This document shows, piece by piece, positions 38,157-47,618 of a DNA stretch of 64,000 bases. The stretch is from contig NZ_CP028324.1 of NCBI RefSeq assembly GCF_003028855.1, positions 2,914,001-2,978,000 of the forward strand, read 5' to 3'. Under the pieces are notes generated by a model that saw nothing but the letters and a program-made list of their open reading frames with translations, was not told where the DNA came from and searched no databases. Numbering within the stretch: the first letter of the stretch is position 1; each line of letters starts with the position of its first letter. Position numbers and translations under genes: made by a program. This DNA comes from Pseudoduganella armeniaca (GTDB lineage: Bacteria > Pseudomonadota > Gammaproteobacteria > Burkholderiales > Burkholderiaceae_D).

Positions 38157-39365
38157 ATGAAAAACGTGAAACCATTGACCGCACTGGCACGACCAATAGT
38201 CGCTGCGCTGGCTGTCGCCGGCCTGGCCGCCAGCCTGCTGGCCGGCTGCGAGGACGCGACCGGCAAGACGGCCGAAGCGCCAGCCGCCGCCGGTGGCCCG
38301 CCCGTGTCCGCCGCCGTGGTGGTAGAGAAAACGATTGCAGAGACGCAGGAATTCTCCGGCCGCCTGGAAGCGATCGACCGCGTGGAGATCCGTTCGCGCG
38401 TGTCCGGCTTCATCACGGCCGTCAACTTCAAGCCGGGCAGCCAGGTGAAGAAGGGCGACGTGCTGTTCGTCATCGATCCGCGCCCGTACCAGGCCGAGGC
38501 CGACCGCGCCCAGGCCGCCGCCAGCTCGGCCAAGGCCAAGGCCGACCTGGCCCGCCTGGAACTGCAGCGCGCCGAGAAGCTGCTGGCCGACAAGGCCATC
38601 GCCCAGCGCGAGTTCGACGAGCGCGCGTCCACCCAGAAGGAACTGGACGCCAACGCCCGCGCCGCCCAAGCCCAGTACGAATCGGCCAAGCTGAACCTGG
38701 CCTACACCCGCGTCACCGCGCCGATCGACGGCCGCGTCTCGAAGGCCGAGATCACGCTGGGTAACCTGGTCGACGCGTCGGCCGTGCTGACCTCCGTGGT
38801 CTCGCTCGACAAGATCTACGCCAGCTTCGACGGCGACGAGGAAACCTACCTGCGCGTGGGCCGCCAGGCGCACCAGGGCGAGCCGGTCGTCGTCAAGGTC
38901 GGCCTGGCCAACGAGGAAGGCTTCCCGCACGAGGGCAAGCTCGAATTCGTCGACAACCAGCTCGATGCGCAAACGGGCTCGGTGCGCATGCGCGCCACGT
39001 TCGCCAATACCGACGGCGCGCTGGTGCCGGGCCTGTTCGCGCGCGTCCAGCTGGGCGGCGGCAGCGCTTCGGCCAAGGCGATCCTGATCAACGACCGCGC
39101 CATCGGCACGGACCAGAACCGCAAGTTCGTCTTCGTCGTCGGCAAGGACAACAAGGCCGAGTACCGCCCCGTCAAGCTGGGCCCGACGGTGGACGGCCTG
39201 CGCGTGGTGCGCGAAGGGCTGAAGGCGGACGAGAAGATCGTCGTCAACGGCCTGCAGCGCGTGCGTCCGGGCGCGCCGATCACGCCGCAGCTGGTGCCGA
39301 TGGACGCGAACGTCGCCGCCGCCGGCAAGGACAACAAGAAGGATGCGAAGGTCGCCGCGCTGTAA
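38157..39365 (+). CDS. RND efflux periplasmic adaptor lipoprotein (MexE-like)
   Basis: 402 residues. The lipobox SLLAGC ends the signal peptide, so the protein is a lipoprotein in the periplasm. The membrane-fusion plan is complete: barrel-sandwich half VEIRSRVSGFITAVNFKPG, a coiled-coil hairpin (QAAASSAKAKADLARLELQR), the second lipoyl half YTRVTAPIDGRVSKAE, and a beta-barrel with QTGSVRMRATFAN. Sequence pattern is that of the MexE/BepF branch. It couples the inner-membrane pump to the outer-membrane channel. It is the first gene of a three-gene operon with 34 and -4 nt junctions. Confidence 0.95.
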   Translation: MKNVKPLTALARPIVAALAVAGLAASLLAGCEDATGKTAEAPAAAGGPPVSAAVVVEKTIAETQEFSGRLEAIDRVEIRSRVSGFITAVNFKPGSQVKKGDVLFVIDPRPYQAEADRAQAAASSAKAKADLARLELQRAEKLLADKAIAQREFDERASTQKELDANARAAQAQYESAKLNLAYTRVTAPIDGRVSKAEITLGNLVDASAVLTSVVSLDKIYASFDGDEETYLRVGRQAHQGEPVVVKVGLANEEGFPHEGKLEFVDNQLDAQTGSVRMRATFANTDGALVPGLFARVQLGGGSASAKAILINDRAIGTDQNRKFVFVVGKDNKAEYRPVKLGPTVDGLRVVREGLKADEKIVVNGLQRVRPGAPITPQLVPMDANVAAAGKDNKKDAKVAAL

Positions 39366-39399
39366 GGCGTCCTTCCGTAAAACCAGTCAAGGAACATCC

Positions 39400-42300
39400 A
39401 TGAACTTTTCACGATTCTTTATCGACAAGCCGATCTTCGCGGCGGTGCTGTCGATCATCGTCTTCGTGGCGGGGCTGATCGCGATCTTCAAGCTCCCCAT
39501 CTCCGAATACCCGGACGTCGTGCCGCCGTCCGTGGTCGTGCGCGCCCAGTATCCGGGCGCCGATCCGAAGGTCATCGCCGAAACGGTGGCCGCGCCGCTG
39601 GAAGAGCAGATCAACGGCGTCGAAAACATGCTGTACATGTCCTCGCAGAACACCTCCGACGGCGCGCTGGCGCTGACGGTGACGTTCGCCATCGGCACCA
39701 ACGTCGAGCAGGCCGAGACGGCCGTGCAGAACCGCGTCCAGCGTGCGCTGCCGCGCCTGCCGGAAGAGGTGCGCCAGATCGGCGTCACCACCGTCAAGAG
39801 CTCGCCCAACCTGACGATGGTGGTCCACCTGAATTCCCCGGACGGCCGCTACGACGACCTGTACCTGCGCAACTACGCGGTGCTGAACATCAAGGACCAG
39901 CTGGCCCGCATCCACGGCATGGGCGAAGTCCAGCTGTTCGGCTCGGGCGACTACGCCATGCGCGTCTGGCTCGATCCGCAGAAGGTGGCGGCGCGTGGCC
40001 TGACGGCCGGCGACGTCGTCAACGCGATCCGCGAGCAGAACGTGCAGGTCGCGGCCGGCGTGATCGGCCAGGGCCCGTCCAAGGATGCCGACTTCCAGCT
40101 GACCGTGAAGACCCACGGCCGCCTGCAGTCGCCCGAGGACTTCGGCAACATCGTCGTCAAGGTCAATGCCGACGGCGCCACCACCTTGCTGAAGGACGTG
40201 GCGCGCCTGGAGATGGGTTCCAACTCGTACGCGCTGCGCTCCCTGCTGAACAACAAGTCGGCGGTGGCGATTCCCATCTTCGAGGCACCCAATGCCAACG
40301 CGCTGCAGCTGTCCGCCGACGTGCGGGCGCGGATGAAGGAACTGTCGAAAGATTTCCCGGAAGGCGTCGAATACAGCATTGTGTACGACCCGACCCAATT
40401 CGTGCGTGAGTCCATCAACTCCGTCATTCACACGCTGGTCGAAGCGGTGGTCCTGGTCGCGCTGGTCGTGATCATCTTCCTGCAGACCTGGCGTGCCTCC
40501 ATCATCCCGCTGCTGGCCGTGCCGGTCTCGGTGGTGGGAACGTTTGCCGTGATGCTGGGCTTCGGCTTCTCGATCAACACGCTGTCGCTGTTCGGCCTGG
40601 TGCTGGCCATCGGTATCGTGGTCGACGATGCGATCGTCGTGGTGGAAAACGTCGAGCGCAACATCAGCAACGGCCTGACCCCGCGCGACGCCACGGTGCA
40701 GGCGATGAAAGAGGTCTCGGGTCCGATCATCGCCATCGCGCTGGTGCTGTGCGCCGTGTTCGTGCCGATCGCGTTCGTGTCCGGCCTGACCGGCCAGTTC
40801 TACCGCCAGTTCGCGCTGACGATCGCCATCTCCACCGTCATCTCGGCATTCTGCTCGCTGACCCTGGCACCGGCCCTGTCGGCCGCGCTGCTGAAGGGCC
40901 ACGACGAGCCGAAGGACTTCCTGACGCGCGGCATGGACAAGGTGTTCGGCGGCTTCTTCGCCGGCTTCAACAAGTTCTTCAACCGCTCCGCGCATGGTTA
41001 CGAGAACGGCGTCAAGGGCGTGCTGCGCCACAAGGGTGCCTCGCTGCTGCTGTACGCGCTGCTGACCGCCGCCGGCCTGTTCATGTTCAAGGCGGTGCCG
41101 CCGGGCTTCGTGCCGTCGCAGGACAAGCAGTACCTGATCGGCTTCGCCCAGCTGCCCGACGCCGCGTCGCTGGACCGCACCGACGCCGTCATCCGCCGCA
41201 TGTCCGACATCGCCAAGGACATCCCGGGCGTGGAGAACTCGATCTCGTTCCCCGGCCTGTCGATCAACGGCTTCACCAACGCGCCCAACGCCGGTATCGT
41301 GTTCCTGGGCCTGGAGCCGTTCGAGAAGCGGCGCGACAAGAACACGTCCGCCGAGGCCATCGCGGCCGAGATGAACAAGCGCATGGGCGCCGTGCAGGAC
41401 GCGTTCGTGATGGTGCTGCCGCCGCCCCCGGTCAATGGCCTGGGCACGACGGGTGGCTTCAAGCTGATGATCGAGGACCGCGGCAACCTGGGCTACGACG
41501 AGTTGTTCAAGGCGGTGCAGGCGGTGCAGGCGAAGGCCGCGCAGAACCCGCAGCTGGCCGGCGTGTTCTCGGGCTTCCAGATCAACGTGCCGCAGCTGTT
41601 CGCGGACGTGGATCGCGTGAAAGCCAAACAGCTGGGTGTGCCGCTGCAGACGATCTACCAGACCTTGCAGATCAACCTGGGTTCGCTGTACGTGAACGAC
41701 TTCAACCAGTTCGGCCGTACCTACCAGGTGCGCGTGCAGGCCGATGCGCAGTTCCGCTCGCAGCCGGAGCAGATCGCCCAGCTGAAGGTGCGCAACGACA
41801 AGGGCGAGATGATTCCGCTGTCGTCGCTGATGCGCGTGAAGGATACGTATGGCCCGGACCGCGTGCAGCGCTATAACGCCTACGTCTCCGCCGACCTGAA
41901 TGGCGGCCCGGCGCCGGGCGTGTCGTCCGGCCAGGCGCAGGCCGCGATGGAGCAGGTGCTGGCCGAGACGCTGCCGAAAGGAATCACCTACGAGTGGACC
42001 GAGCTGACCTACCAGGACATCCTGGCAGGCAACACGATGATCTACGTGTTCCCGCTGTGCGTGCTGCTGGTGTTCCTGGTGCTGGCCGCGCAGTACGAGA
42101 GCTGGACCTTGCCGCTGGCCGTCATCCTGATCGTGCCGATGTCGATCCTGTGCGCGCTGATCGGCGTGAAGGTGACCGGCGGCGACAACAACGTGTTCAC
42201 GCAGATCGCCCTGTTCGTGCTGGTCGGACTGGCGTCGAAGAACGCGATCCTGATCGTGGAGTTCGCCCGCGAGCTGGAGGACCATGGCCGCTCGATCGTC

Positions 42301-42588
42301 GAGGCCGCGCTGGAAGCCTGCCGCCTGCGTCTGCGCCCGATCCTGATGACGTCGATCGCGTTCATCATGGGCGTGCTGCCGCTGGTGTTCTCGAGCGGCG
42401 CCGGTTCCGAGATGCGCCATGCGATGGGTGTGGCGGTGTTTGCCGGCATGCTGGGCGTGACGTTCTTCGGCCTGTTCCTGACGCCCGTGTTCTACGTGCT
42501 GCTGCGTACCCTGGCCAAGCGCCTGGAGAAGAAACCCGTGACGGCGCCCGACTATGCCGTCGTCAAAATGGAAGGAACCCACGGATGA
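39400..42588 (+). CDS. RND multidrug efflux permease (MexF-like, HAE1 family)
   Basis: 1062 residues, 12 membrane helices with two large periplasmic loops. N-terminus MNFSRFFIDKPIFAAVLSII is typical of HAE1 pumps. Helix 4 contains LAIGIVVDDAIVVVENVER with the two Asp residues of the proton relay; helix 10 has VGLASKNAILIVEFARE with the relay Lys. The pattern is closer to MexF than to AcrB. It exports antibiotics and other hydrophobic compounds using the proton gradient. I chose the ATG at 39400 over an upstream start at 39343 because the family starts here. Confidence 0.96.
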   Translation: MNFSRFFIDKPIFAAVLSIIVFVAGLIAIFKLPISEYPDVVPPSVVVRAQYPGADPKVIAETVAAPLEEQINGVENMLYMSSQNTSDGALALTVTFAIGTNVEQAETAVQNRVQRALPRLPEEVRQIGVTTVKSSPNLTMVVHLNSPDGRYDDLYLRNYAVLNIKDQLARIHGMGEVQLFGSGDYAMRVWLDPQKVAARGLTAGDVVNAIREQNVQVAAGVIGQGPSKDADFQLTVKTHGRLQSPEDFGNIVVKVNADGATTLLKDVARLEMGSNSYALRSLLNNKSAVAIPIFEAPNANALQLSADVRARMKELSKDFPEGVEYSIVYDPTQFVRESINSVIHTLVEAVVLVALVVIIFLQTWRASIIPLLAVPVSVVGTFAVMLGFGFSINTLSLFGLVLAIGIVVDDAIVVVENVERNISNGLTPRDATVQAMKEVSGPIIAIALVLCAVFVPIAFVSGLTGQFYRQFALTIAISTVISAFCSLTLAPALSAALLKGHDEPKDFLTRGMDKVFGGFFAGFNKFFNRSAHGYENGVKGVLRHKGASLLLYALLTAAGLFMFKAVPPGFVPSQDKQYLIGFAQLPDAASLDRTDAVIRRMSDIAKDIPGVENSISFPGLSINGFTNAPNAGIVFLGLEPFEKRRDKNTSAEAIAAEMNKRMGAVQDAFVMVLPPPPVNGLGTTGGFKLMIEDRGNLGYDELFKAVQAVQAKAAQNPQLAGVFSGFQINVPQLFADVDRVKAKQLGVPLQTIYQTLQINLGSLYVNDFNQFGRTYQVRVQADAQFRSQPEQIAQLKVRNDKGEMIPLSSLMRVKDTYGPDRVQRYNAYVSADLNGGPAPGVSSGQAQAAMEQVLAETLPKGITYEWTELTYQDILAGNTMIYVFPLCVLLVFLVLAAQYESWTLPLAVILIVPMSILCALIGVKVTGGDNNVFTQIALFVLVGLASKNAILIVEFARELEDHGRSIVEAALEACRLRLRPILMTSIAFIMGVLPLVFSSGAGSEMRHAMGVAVFAGMLGVTFFGLFLTPVFYVLLRTLAKRLEKKPVTAPDYAVVKMEGTHG

Positions 42589-44084
42589 AAACCATGATTG
42601 CACGGGGCGTCCCGGCCCTGCTGGCGGCACTGCTGCTGGCCGCGTGCGGCGCGCCCGAACTGAAGCAGCCGGCCATCGACGTGCCGACCGCGTTCAAGGA
42701 ATCGCAGGAAAACGCGCTGGTGCGGACCGCGCCGGACGGGACGCGCTGGAAACAGGCGCAGCCCGCCGAGCAGCAGCCGCGCGGTGAGTGGTGGCTGGCC
42801 TTCAACGACCCGGCCCTCAACGACCTGGTAGCTGAAGCGACCCGCAACAACGCCAACCTGGCCGTGGCGGCGGCACGCGTGAAACAGGCGCGTGCCATTG
42901 CCGGCGTGGCCGAGGCGGACCGCATTCCGCAGGTGGGCCTCGGCGTCGGCGCCCAGCGCGCGCGCCAGTCGCCGCTGGAACTGGGCCTGCCGCAGGGCAC
43001 CGAGGTCAGCCCGGCCACGAGCTACTCGGCGCGCCTGACGGCCAGCTATGAAGTGGACCTGTTCGGCCGCGTGTCGTCCAACGTGGCGGCCGCGCGCGGC
43101 GATGCGGCCACGGTGGAGGCGAACTACCGCTCCGTGCTGCTGGCGCTGCAGGCCGACGTGGCCCAGACCTATTTCCGCCTGCGTGCCACGGACGCCGAAC
43201 TGGCGACCGTGGCGCAGACGGTCCGGCTGCGCGAGGAGAACGTCAAGATCAACCAGCGCCGCTTCGACCTGGGCGACATCGGCGAGTTCGACCTGTCGCG
43301 CGCCAAGACCGAACTGGCGACCACGCAGGCCGAGGCTATCGGCCTGGAACGCCAGCGTGCCAACGCGGAGCACGCGCTGGCGGTCCTGCTGGGCAAGCCT
43401 GCCGCCGCGTTTACCGCCGGTGTCAATCCGCTGCAGGACTCGACCCTGCTGCCGGCGATTCCGGCCGGCCTGCCGTCGGCACTGCTGGAGCGCCGGCCCG
43501 ACATCGCCGCCGCCCAGCGCGCGATGGAAGCGTCCAACGCCCGCATCGGCGTGGCCCGCTCGGCCATGTTCCCGGCGTTGACGCTGAATGCGGCCGGCGG
43601 CGGCATCGGCGCGGCGTTTTCGGACGTGTTCAAGTGGAGCAGCCGCTCGTGGGTGCTGGGCGCCTTGCTCAACCTGCCGGTGATCGACGGTGGCCGCAAC
43701 CGCAACAACGTCGTGCGCAGCGAGGCCGCGCTGGAAGAGTCGGTAGGGCAGTACCGCCAGAGCGTGCTGACCGCGTTCGCGGAAGTGGAAGACAACCTGG
43801 CCGGCCTGCGCATCCTGTCCGGCCAGACCCAGCGCATCGACGAGGCGGTGGTGGCGGCGCGCCGCTCGGCCGACCTGGCGCGCAAGCTGTACGATGCCGG
43901 CCGCTCCAGCTACCTGGAACTGCTGGACGCGCAGCGCAACCTGGCGGCCGTCGAACGCAATGCCGTGCAGCTGCGCGGCGAGCGTGCCGTGACGACCGTC
44001 GCGCTGATCCGCGCGCTGGGCGGCGGCTGGGGCGATACCCCGGCCGTGAATGTGGCCCAAGCGAACGCGCAGGCGCGCAACTGA
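42585..44084 (+). CDS. Outer-membrane efflux lipoprotein (OprN/OprM, NodT family)
   Basis: 499 residues with lipobox LLLAACGAP. The mature part has the tandem repeats of the TolC-like channel: WWLAFNDPALNDLVAEA, ASYEVDLFGRV, then LPSALLERRPDIAAAQRAM and the second-half NLPVIDGGRNRNNV. It forms the trimeric outer-membrane exit of the pump encoded just upstream, to which it is coupled by an ATGA overlap. A strong terminator follows. Confidence 0.95.
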   Translation: MKTMIARGVPALLAALLLAACGAPELKQPAIDVPTAFKESQENALVRTAPDGTRWKQAQPAEQQPRGEWWLAFNDPALNDLVAEATRNNANLAVAAARVKQARAIAGVAEADRIPQVGLGVGAQRARQSPLELGLPQGTEVSPATSYSARLTASYEVDLFGRVSSNVAAARGDAATVEANYRSVLLALQADVAQTYFRLRATDAELATVAQTVRLREENVKINQRRFDLGDIGEFDLSRAKTELATTQAEAIGLERQRANAEHALAVLLGKPAAAFTAGVNPLQDSTLLPAIPAGLPSALLERRPDIAAAQRAMEASNARIGVARSAMFPALTLNAAGGGIGAAFSDVFKWSSRSWVLGALLNLPVIDGGRNRNNVVRSEAALEESVGQYRQSVLTAFAEVEDNLAGLRILSGQTQRIDEAVVAARRSADLARKLYDAGRSSYLELLDAQRNLAAVERNAVQLRGERAVTTVALIRALGGGWGDTPAVNVAQANAQARN

Positions 44085-44120
44085 TCTAGACGAAGTTCTC
44101 GTCCCGGGCTTCCAGCCCTT

Positions 44121-44153
44121 GGCGGCGACCTCGCAAGAGGCGCCGCCTTTTTT
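44121..44153 (+). terminator. Rho-independent terminator of the RND operon
   Basis: Stem GGCGGCG/CGCCGCC extended by CCTC/GAGG around a GCAA tetraloop, followed by TTTTTT. Located 36 nt after the channel gene. Confidence 0.93.
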
Positions 44154-44228
44154 ATTGCAAAAAAAACAGGGACAGACGCCATTTTTCCGGCAACTTTCGC
44201 TATCATCCCCGCAGCAACGGAGGATGGC

Positions 44229-44885
44229 TTGATTACCAGCACATTACTGAACGAGATTCCCGGCATTACCCACGGTTTCGGCACCGCGTCGCAGCTGGTG
44301 CCGTCCGCATTGCAGGCCGCCTGGGCGCTGCGGCCCGCCAAGCGGCAGGTGCACGGTACCCGCGCGGTCGACATCGTCGCGCCGCATCAGGCGGTGGGTG
44401 ACGCCGACGCATTCCACACCGCGCTGCCGGGCGTGCCCGTCAGCGTCATTACCGCCGACTGCGTGCCCCTGCTGCTGGCGCGGCGCGACGGCGGGCGCGT
44501 GGCCGCGATTCACGCCGGCTGGCGCGGCCTGGCGGACGGCATCGTGCCCGCGGTGCTGGCACAGCTGGCAGCAGGCGCCGACTGGGTTGCCGCCGTCGGT
44601 CCCACCATCTGCGCCGTCTGTTATGAAGTCAGCGCAGACCTGGCCGGCACCTTCGCCGCACGATTCGGCGCCGCCGTCGTGCCGGCTTACCGCCACCTCG
44701 ACATGCGCGCCGTCGCGGCGCTGCAGCTGGCGGCAGCCGGCATCGGTGCCATTGACCACGTCGGCGGCTGCACGTGCTGCGCGCGCGCCGCCGATGATAC
44801 CTATCTGTTCCGCAGTTACCGCCGGGGTGACCGCAATTCGCAGCAGCACGCCGGCATCCTCATCACTTCCACCGAGACCCGATAA
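44229..44885 (+). CDS. pgeF: Peptidoglycan editing factor PgeF (YfiH/DUF152 family)
   Basis: 218 residues. Metal and active-site motifs of the family are present: KRQVHGTR, ITADCVPLLLAR, AIHAGWRGLADG, and VGPTICAVCYEV. The family was long called polyphenol oxidase; YfiH/PgeF proteins are now known to remove mis-incorporated residues from the cytoplasmic muropeptide precursor and to affect beta-lactam sensitivity. Start is TTG 44229, set by GGAGG six bases upstream. A metallo-beta-lactamase gene follows after only 2 nt. Confidence 0.93.
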   Translation: MITSTLLNEIPGITHGFGTASQLVPSALQAAWALRPAKRQVHGTRAVDIVAPHQAVGDADAFHTALPGVPVSVITADCVPLLLARRDGGRVAAIHAGWRGLADGIVPAVLAQLAAGADWVAAVGPTICAVCYEVSADLAGTFAARFGAAVVPAYRHLDMRAVAALQLAAAGIGAIDHVGGCTCCARAADDTYLFRSYRRGDRNSQQHAGILITSTETR

Positions 44886-44887
44886 CA

Positions 44888-45742
44888 ATGAAAAAATTCC
44901 TGCTGTCCTTCGCCATTGCCACGCTTGCTACCTCCGCCTGCGCGGGCGACTGGGACGAGCCGCAAGAGCCGTTCGCCATCTACGGCAACGTGTACTACGT
45001 CGGCCCGCACGGCATCAGCGCGCTGCTGGTCACCTCGCCGCAAGGCCATATCCTGCTGGACGGCGCCACGCCGAAGTCCCCCGACGCCATCGCGGCGCAC
45101 GTGCGCCAGCTGGGCTTCAAGCTGGAGGACATCAAGTACATCCTGACCTCGCACGAGCACTTCGATCACGCCGGCGGCATCGCCGCGCTGCAGAAGCTGA
45201 CCGGCGCCACCGTGATCGGCAGCGTCAAGAGCGCGCCGGTGCTGGCCAGCGGCAAGCCCAATCCGGGCGACCCGCAGTTCGCCGGCTTGCCCGACATGAC
45301 CCCGGTCGCCAACACCCGCGCGGTGCGGGACGGCGAGGTCGTAAAGCTCGGTCCCCTGGCCCTGACGGCGCACTACACGCCGGGCCACACGCAGGGAGGC
45401 TTGAGCTGGACGTGGCAGGCCAGCGAGAACGGCCGCACGGTGAACATGGTGTTCGCCGACAGCCTGAACGCGATCGGCGCGAAAGGCTTCCGCTACGGCG
45501 GCGACCAGCGCTATCCGCAAGCGAAGGCAGATATTGAACGCTCGATCGCCAAGGTCGCGAGCCTGCCATGCGACCTGTTGGTGTCCGTGCATCCCGAGCA
45601 GAGCGACCTGTGGGAGCGCAAGGAAAAAGCTGCCAAGCAGGGCAGTGCCGCGTTCATCGATCCGCAGGCATGCCGCGAGTATGCGGACGACGCCAAGGCG
45701 CGGCTGGCGAAGCGGCTGGCCGAGGAAGCCAACGCCAAATAA
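44888..45742 (+). CDS. Subclass B3 metallo-beta-lactamase
   Basis: 284-residue precursor with signal peptide ending TSACAGD. Zinc ligands are complete for B3: H116-x-H118-x-D120-H121 as HEHFDH, H196 in GHTQGGLSW, and H263 in VSVHPEQSD. The first position is His, not the Gln of GOB variants. The overall pattern resembles THIN-B of Janthinobacterium. It hydrolyses most beta-lactams including carbapenems, in the periplasm. It follows pgeF with a 2-nt gap and thus probably shares its transcript. Confidence 0.93.
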   Translation: MKKFLLSFAIATLATSACAGDWDEPQEPFAIYGNVYYVGPHGISALLVTSPQGHILLDGATPKSPDAIAAHVRQLGFKLEDIKYILTSHEHFDHAGGIAALQKLTGATVIGSVKSAPVLASGKPNPGDPQFAGLPDMTPVANTRAVRDGEVVKLGPLALTAHYTPGHTQGGLSWTWQASENGRTVNMVFADSLNAIGAKGFRYGGDQRYPQAKADIERSIAKVASLPCDLLVSVHPEQSDLWERKEKAAKQGSAAFIDPQACREYADDAKARLAKRLAEEANAK

Positions 45743-45805
45743 AAACCCGGGACAGACCCCGGTTTTGAGGAAACATTCCCGAAACCCGGGGTCTGTCCCA
45801 GGTTT
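45743..45805. repeat. GGGGTCTGTCCC-type palindromic repeat (possible bidirectional terminator)
   Basis: Two 24-nt arms (45743-45766 and 45782-45805) matching at 22 positions, around a 15-nt loop. Each arm carries GGGACAGACCCC or its complement. It exactly fills the space between two convergent genes, so it probably stops transcription from both sides. The same core occurs at 26.4 kb. Confidence 0.75.
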
Positions 45806-47082
45806 CAGTCCTTCAGGTAGCCATGCCGGCGCGAGTCCGGCATGATCCACGACGCGGCCAGGGCCAGCGCGCAAATGGCCGCCACGTACCAGAAGAACAG
45901 GCTCTCATGGCCCTTGGCCTTGAACAGCAGCGCCACGTATTCGGCGGTGCCGCCGAACGCCGCATTGCCGATCGCGTACGACAGGCCGACCGCCAGCGCG
46001 CGGATCTCGGGCGGGAACATCTCGGCCTTGACGATGCCGCTGATGGAGGTATAAAAGCTGACACCCACCAGCGCCGCCAGGATCAGGCCGAACGCGGCGC
46101 CCGGCGTGGCGACCTGGCCGATCGCCGTCATCATCGGCACCGTGCCCAAGGTGGTCAGCACGCCGAACACGATCATCATGTGGCGCCGGCCGATGCGGTC
46201 CGACAGGGCGCCGAACAGCGGCTGCAACACCATGAAGCAGGCCAGCACGCCCGTCATCACCAGCGTCGCGGTTTCCGCTTCCATGTGCGCTGAGTTGACC
46301 AGGTACTTCTGCATGTAGGTCGTGTAGGTGTAGAACGCCAGCGAGCCGCCGGCGGTGTAGCCCAGTACGGTCAGCAGCGCGCGTGGGTGCTTCAGGATGC
46401 CCTTGATGGTGCCGGCCTGCTCGCTTTGACGCGACGCCTCGGTGGTGGTCTCCACCAGCGCGCGGCGCAGGAACAGCGCCACCAGCGCGGCCAGCGCGCC
46501 GATCACGAACGGAATGCGCCAGCCCCACGCGCGCAGGTCGTCCGGCGACAGGAACTGCTGCAGCACGACCAGCACGAGGGTGGCCAGCAACTGGCCGCCG
46601 ATCAAGGTCACGTACTGGAACGAGGCATAGAAGCCGCGCTTGCCGGCCACGGCCACCTCGCTCATGTAGGTGGCGCTGGTGCCGTACTCGCCGCCCACCG
46701 ACAGGCCCTGGACCAGGCGCGCGACCAGCAGCATCAAGGGCGCCGCGAAGCCGATGCTGGCGTAGGTCGGCAGGCATGCCACCATCAGCGAGCCGAAGCA
46801 CATCATCAGCACCGAAATCATCATCGAGTTGCGGCGGCCATATTTGTCCGCGATGCGGCCGAACAACCAGCCGCCCAGCGGCCGCATGAAGAAGCCGACG
46901 GCGAAGATGCCGGCGGTGTTGAGCAGCTGCGAAGTGGTGTCGCCCTTGGGGAAGAACGCGTGCGCGAAGTACAGCGACGTGAACGAGTAGGCGTAGAAGT
47001 CGTACCACTCGACCAGGTTGCCGGACGAGGCGCCGACGATCGAGAGGATGGGGTTATGGATCTTGTGGTCGTTGGCCTGCAT
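45805..47082 (-). CDS. MFS metabolite:proton symporter (KgtP-like)
   Basis: 425 residues, 12 membrane helices. MHS-family motifs are clear: NLVEWYDFYAYSF in helix 1, FGRIADKYGRRNSM in loop 2-3, RLVQGLSVGGEYG in helix 4, and ALSDRIGRRHMM in the second half. Pattern resembles the alpha-ketoglutarate permease KgtP, but related citrate and proline/betaine carriers share these motifs, so the substrate is only probable. Imports a carboxylate with protons. Confidence 0.88.
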   Translation of the reverse strand: MQANDHKIHNPILSIVGASSGNLVEWYDFYAYSFTSLYFAHAFFPKGDTTSQLLNTAGIFAVGFFMRPLGGWLFGRIADKYGRRNSMMISVLMMCFGSLMVACLPTYASIGFAAPLMLLVARLVQGLSVGGEYGTSATYMSEVAVAGKRGFYASFQYVTLIGGQLLATLVLVVLQQFLSPDDLRAWGWRIPFVIGALAALVALFLRRALVETTTEASRQSEQAGTIKGILKHPRALLTVLGYTAGGSLAFYTYTTYMQKYLVNSAHMEAETATLVMTGVLACFMVLQPLFGALSDRIGRRHMMIVFGVLTTLGTVPMMTAIGQVATPGAAFGLILAALVGVSFYTSISGIVKAEMFPPEIRALAVGLSYAIGNAAFGGTAEYVALLFKAKGHESLFFWYVAAICALALAASWIMPDSRRHGYLKD

Positions 47083-47155
47083 GGATGCTCCGTGAAACGC
47101 TCATGCGGAACATCATAACGGCGTGGCGGCGAAAAGCCGTGCCCGATTGGCCATG

Positions 47156-47182
47156 AAAAAAGCCCGAGCCAGGGGCTCGGGC
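47156..47182 (-). terminator. Rho-independent terminator of the Ala/Lys-rich protein gene
   Basis: Reverse-strand stem GCCCGAGCC/GGCTCGGGC with a 3-nt loop, followed by TTTTTT. Lies 64 nt past the stop of the small gene and 73 nt before the start of the MFS gene. Confidence 0.9.
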
Positions 47183-47246
47183 AAGGGAGGGAGGTACTAC
47201 CGTTTTTCTTGGTTGTAGCCCTGAGAGTGGCGTGTTATCTGGTGCG

Positions 47247-47618
47247 TTATTTGGTTTGGGCGGCGACGCTTTCCTGCTTGTCTTCCTTGGCTTCCGCTTT
47301 CTTGTGGGCGGCCTTGCTGTGGGCCTTGGCTTTCTTCTCCTTGGCGTCCGCCTTTGCTTCGGCGACGTCCTTCTTCGCCTCGGCCGATTCCTTCGCGACC
47401 TTCGCGTCGGCCTGGGCTACTTCCTTGGCTTCCTTCGCTTCGGCCTTGGCAGCAGCCTTGGTTTCCTTGGCTTCCTGCTTGGCCAGCTTGGCGTCGCTGT
47501 GCGCCGTGTGCGCTGCCGGGGTGGCTGGCGTGGCGGCGGTGGCAGGGGTGGCTGCGGTTTGGGCGAATGCGGCACCAGCGAACAGACCGGCGATCAGGGT
47601 AGCGATAATCTTTTTCAT
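47247..47618 (-). CDS. Exported Ala/Lys-rich coiled-coil protein
   Basis: 123 residues. Signal peptide IIATLIAGLFAGAAFAQ, then an Ala/Thr/Pro linker, then about 80 residues composed almost only of Ala, Lys, Glu, Asp and Ser with AEAKEAKE-type repeats predicted as one long helix. It has no cysteine or known domain. The cleaved form would be a very basic, histone-H1-like periplasmic or surface protein. Start at ATG 47618 is set by the leader and AGGAA upstream. The frame stays open far upstream but that part is antisense to ligD. Function unknown. Confidence 0.75.
   Translation of the reverse strand: MKKIIATLIAGLFAGAAFAQTAATPATAATPATPAAHTAHSDAKLAKQEAKETKAAAKAEAKEAKEVAQADAKVAKESAEAKKDVAEAKADAKEKKAKAHSKAAHKKAEAKEDKQESVAAQTK

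Noticed and set aside
39409..42630. A 1073-codon reverse open frame across the RND permease
   Set aside because: Same effect: composition is dominated by His, Arg, Gln and Asp, and the sense strand is a canonical pump.
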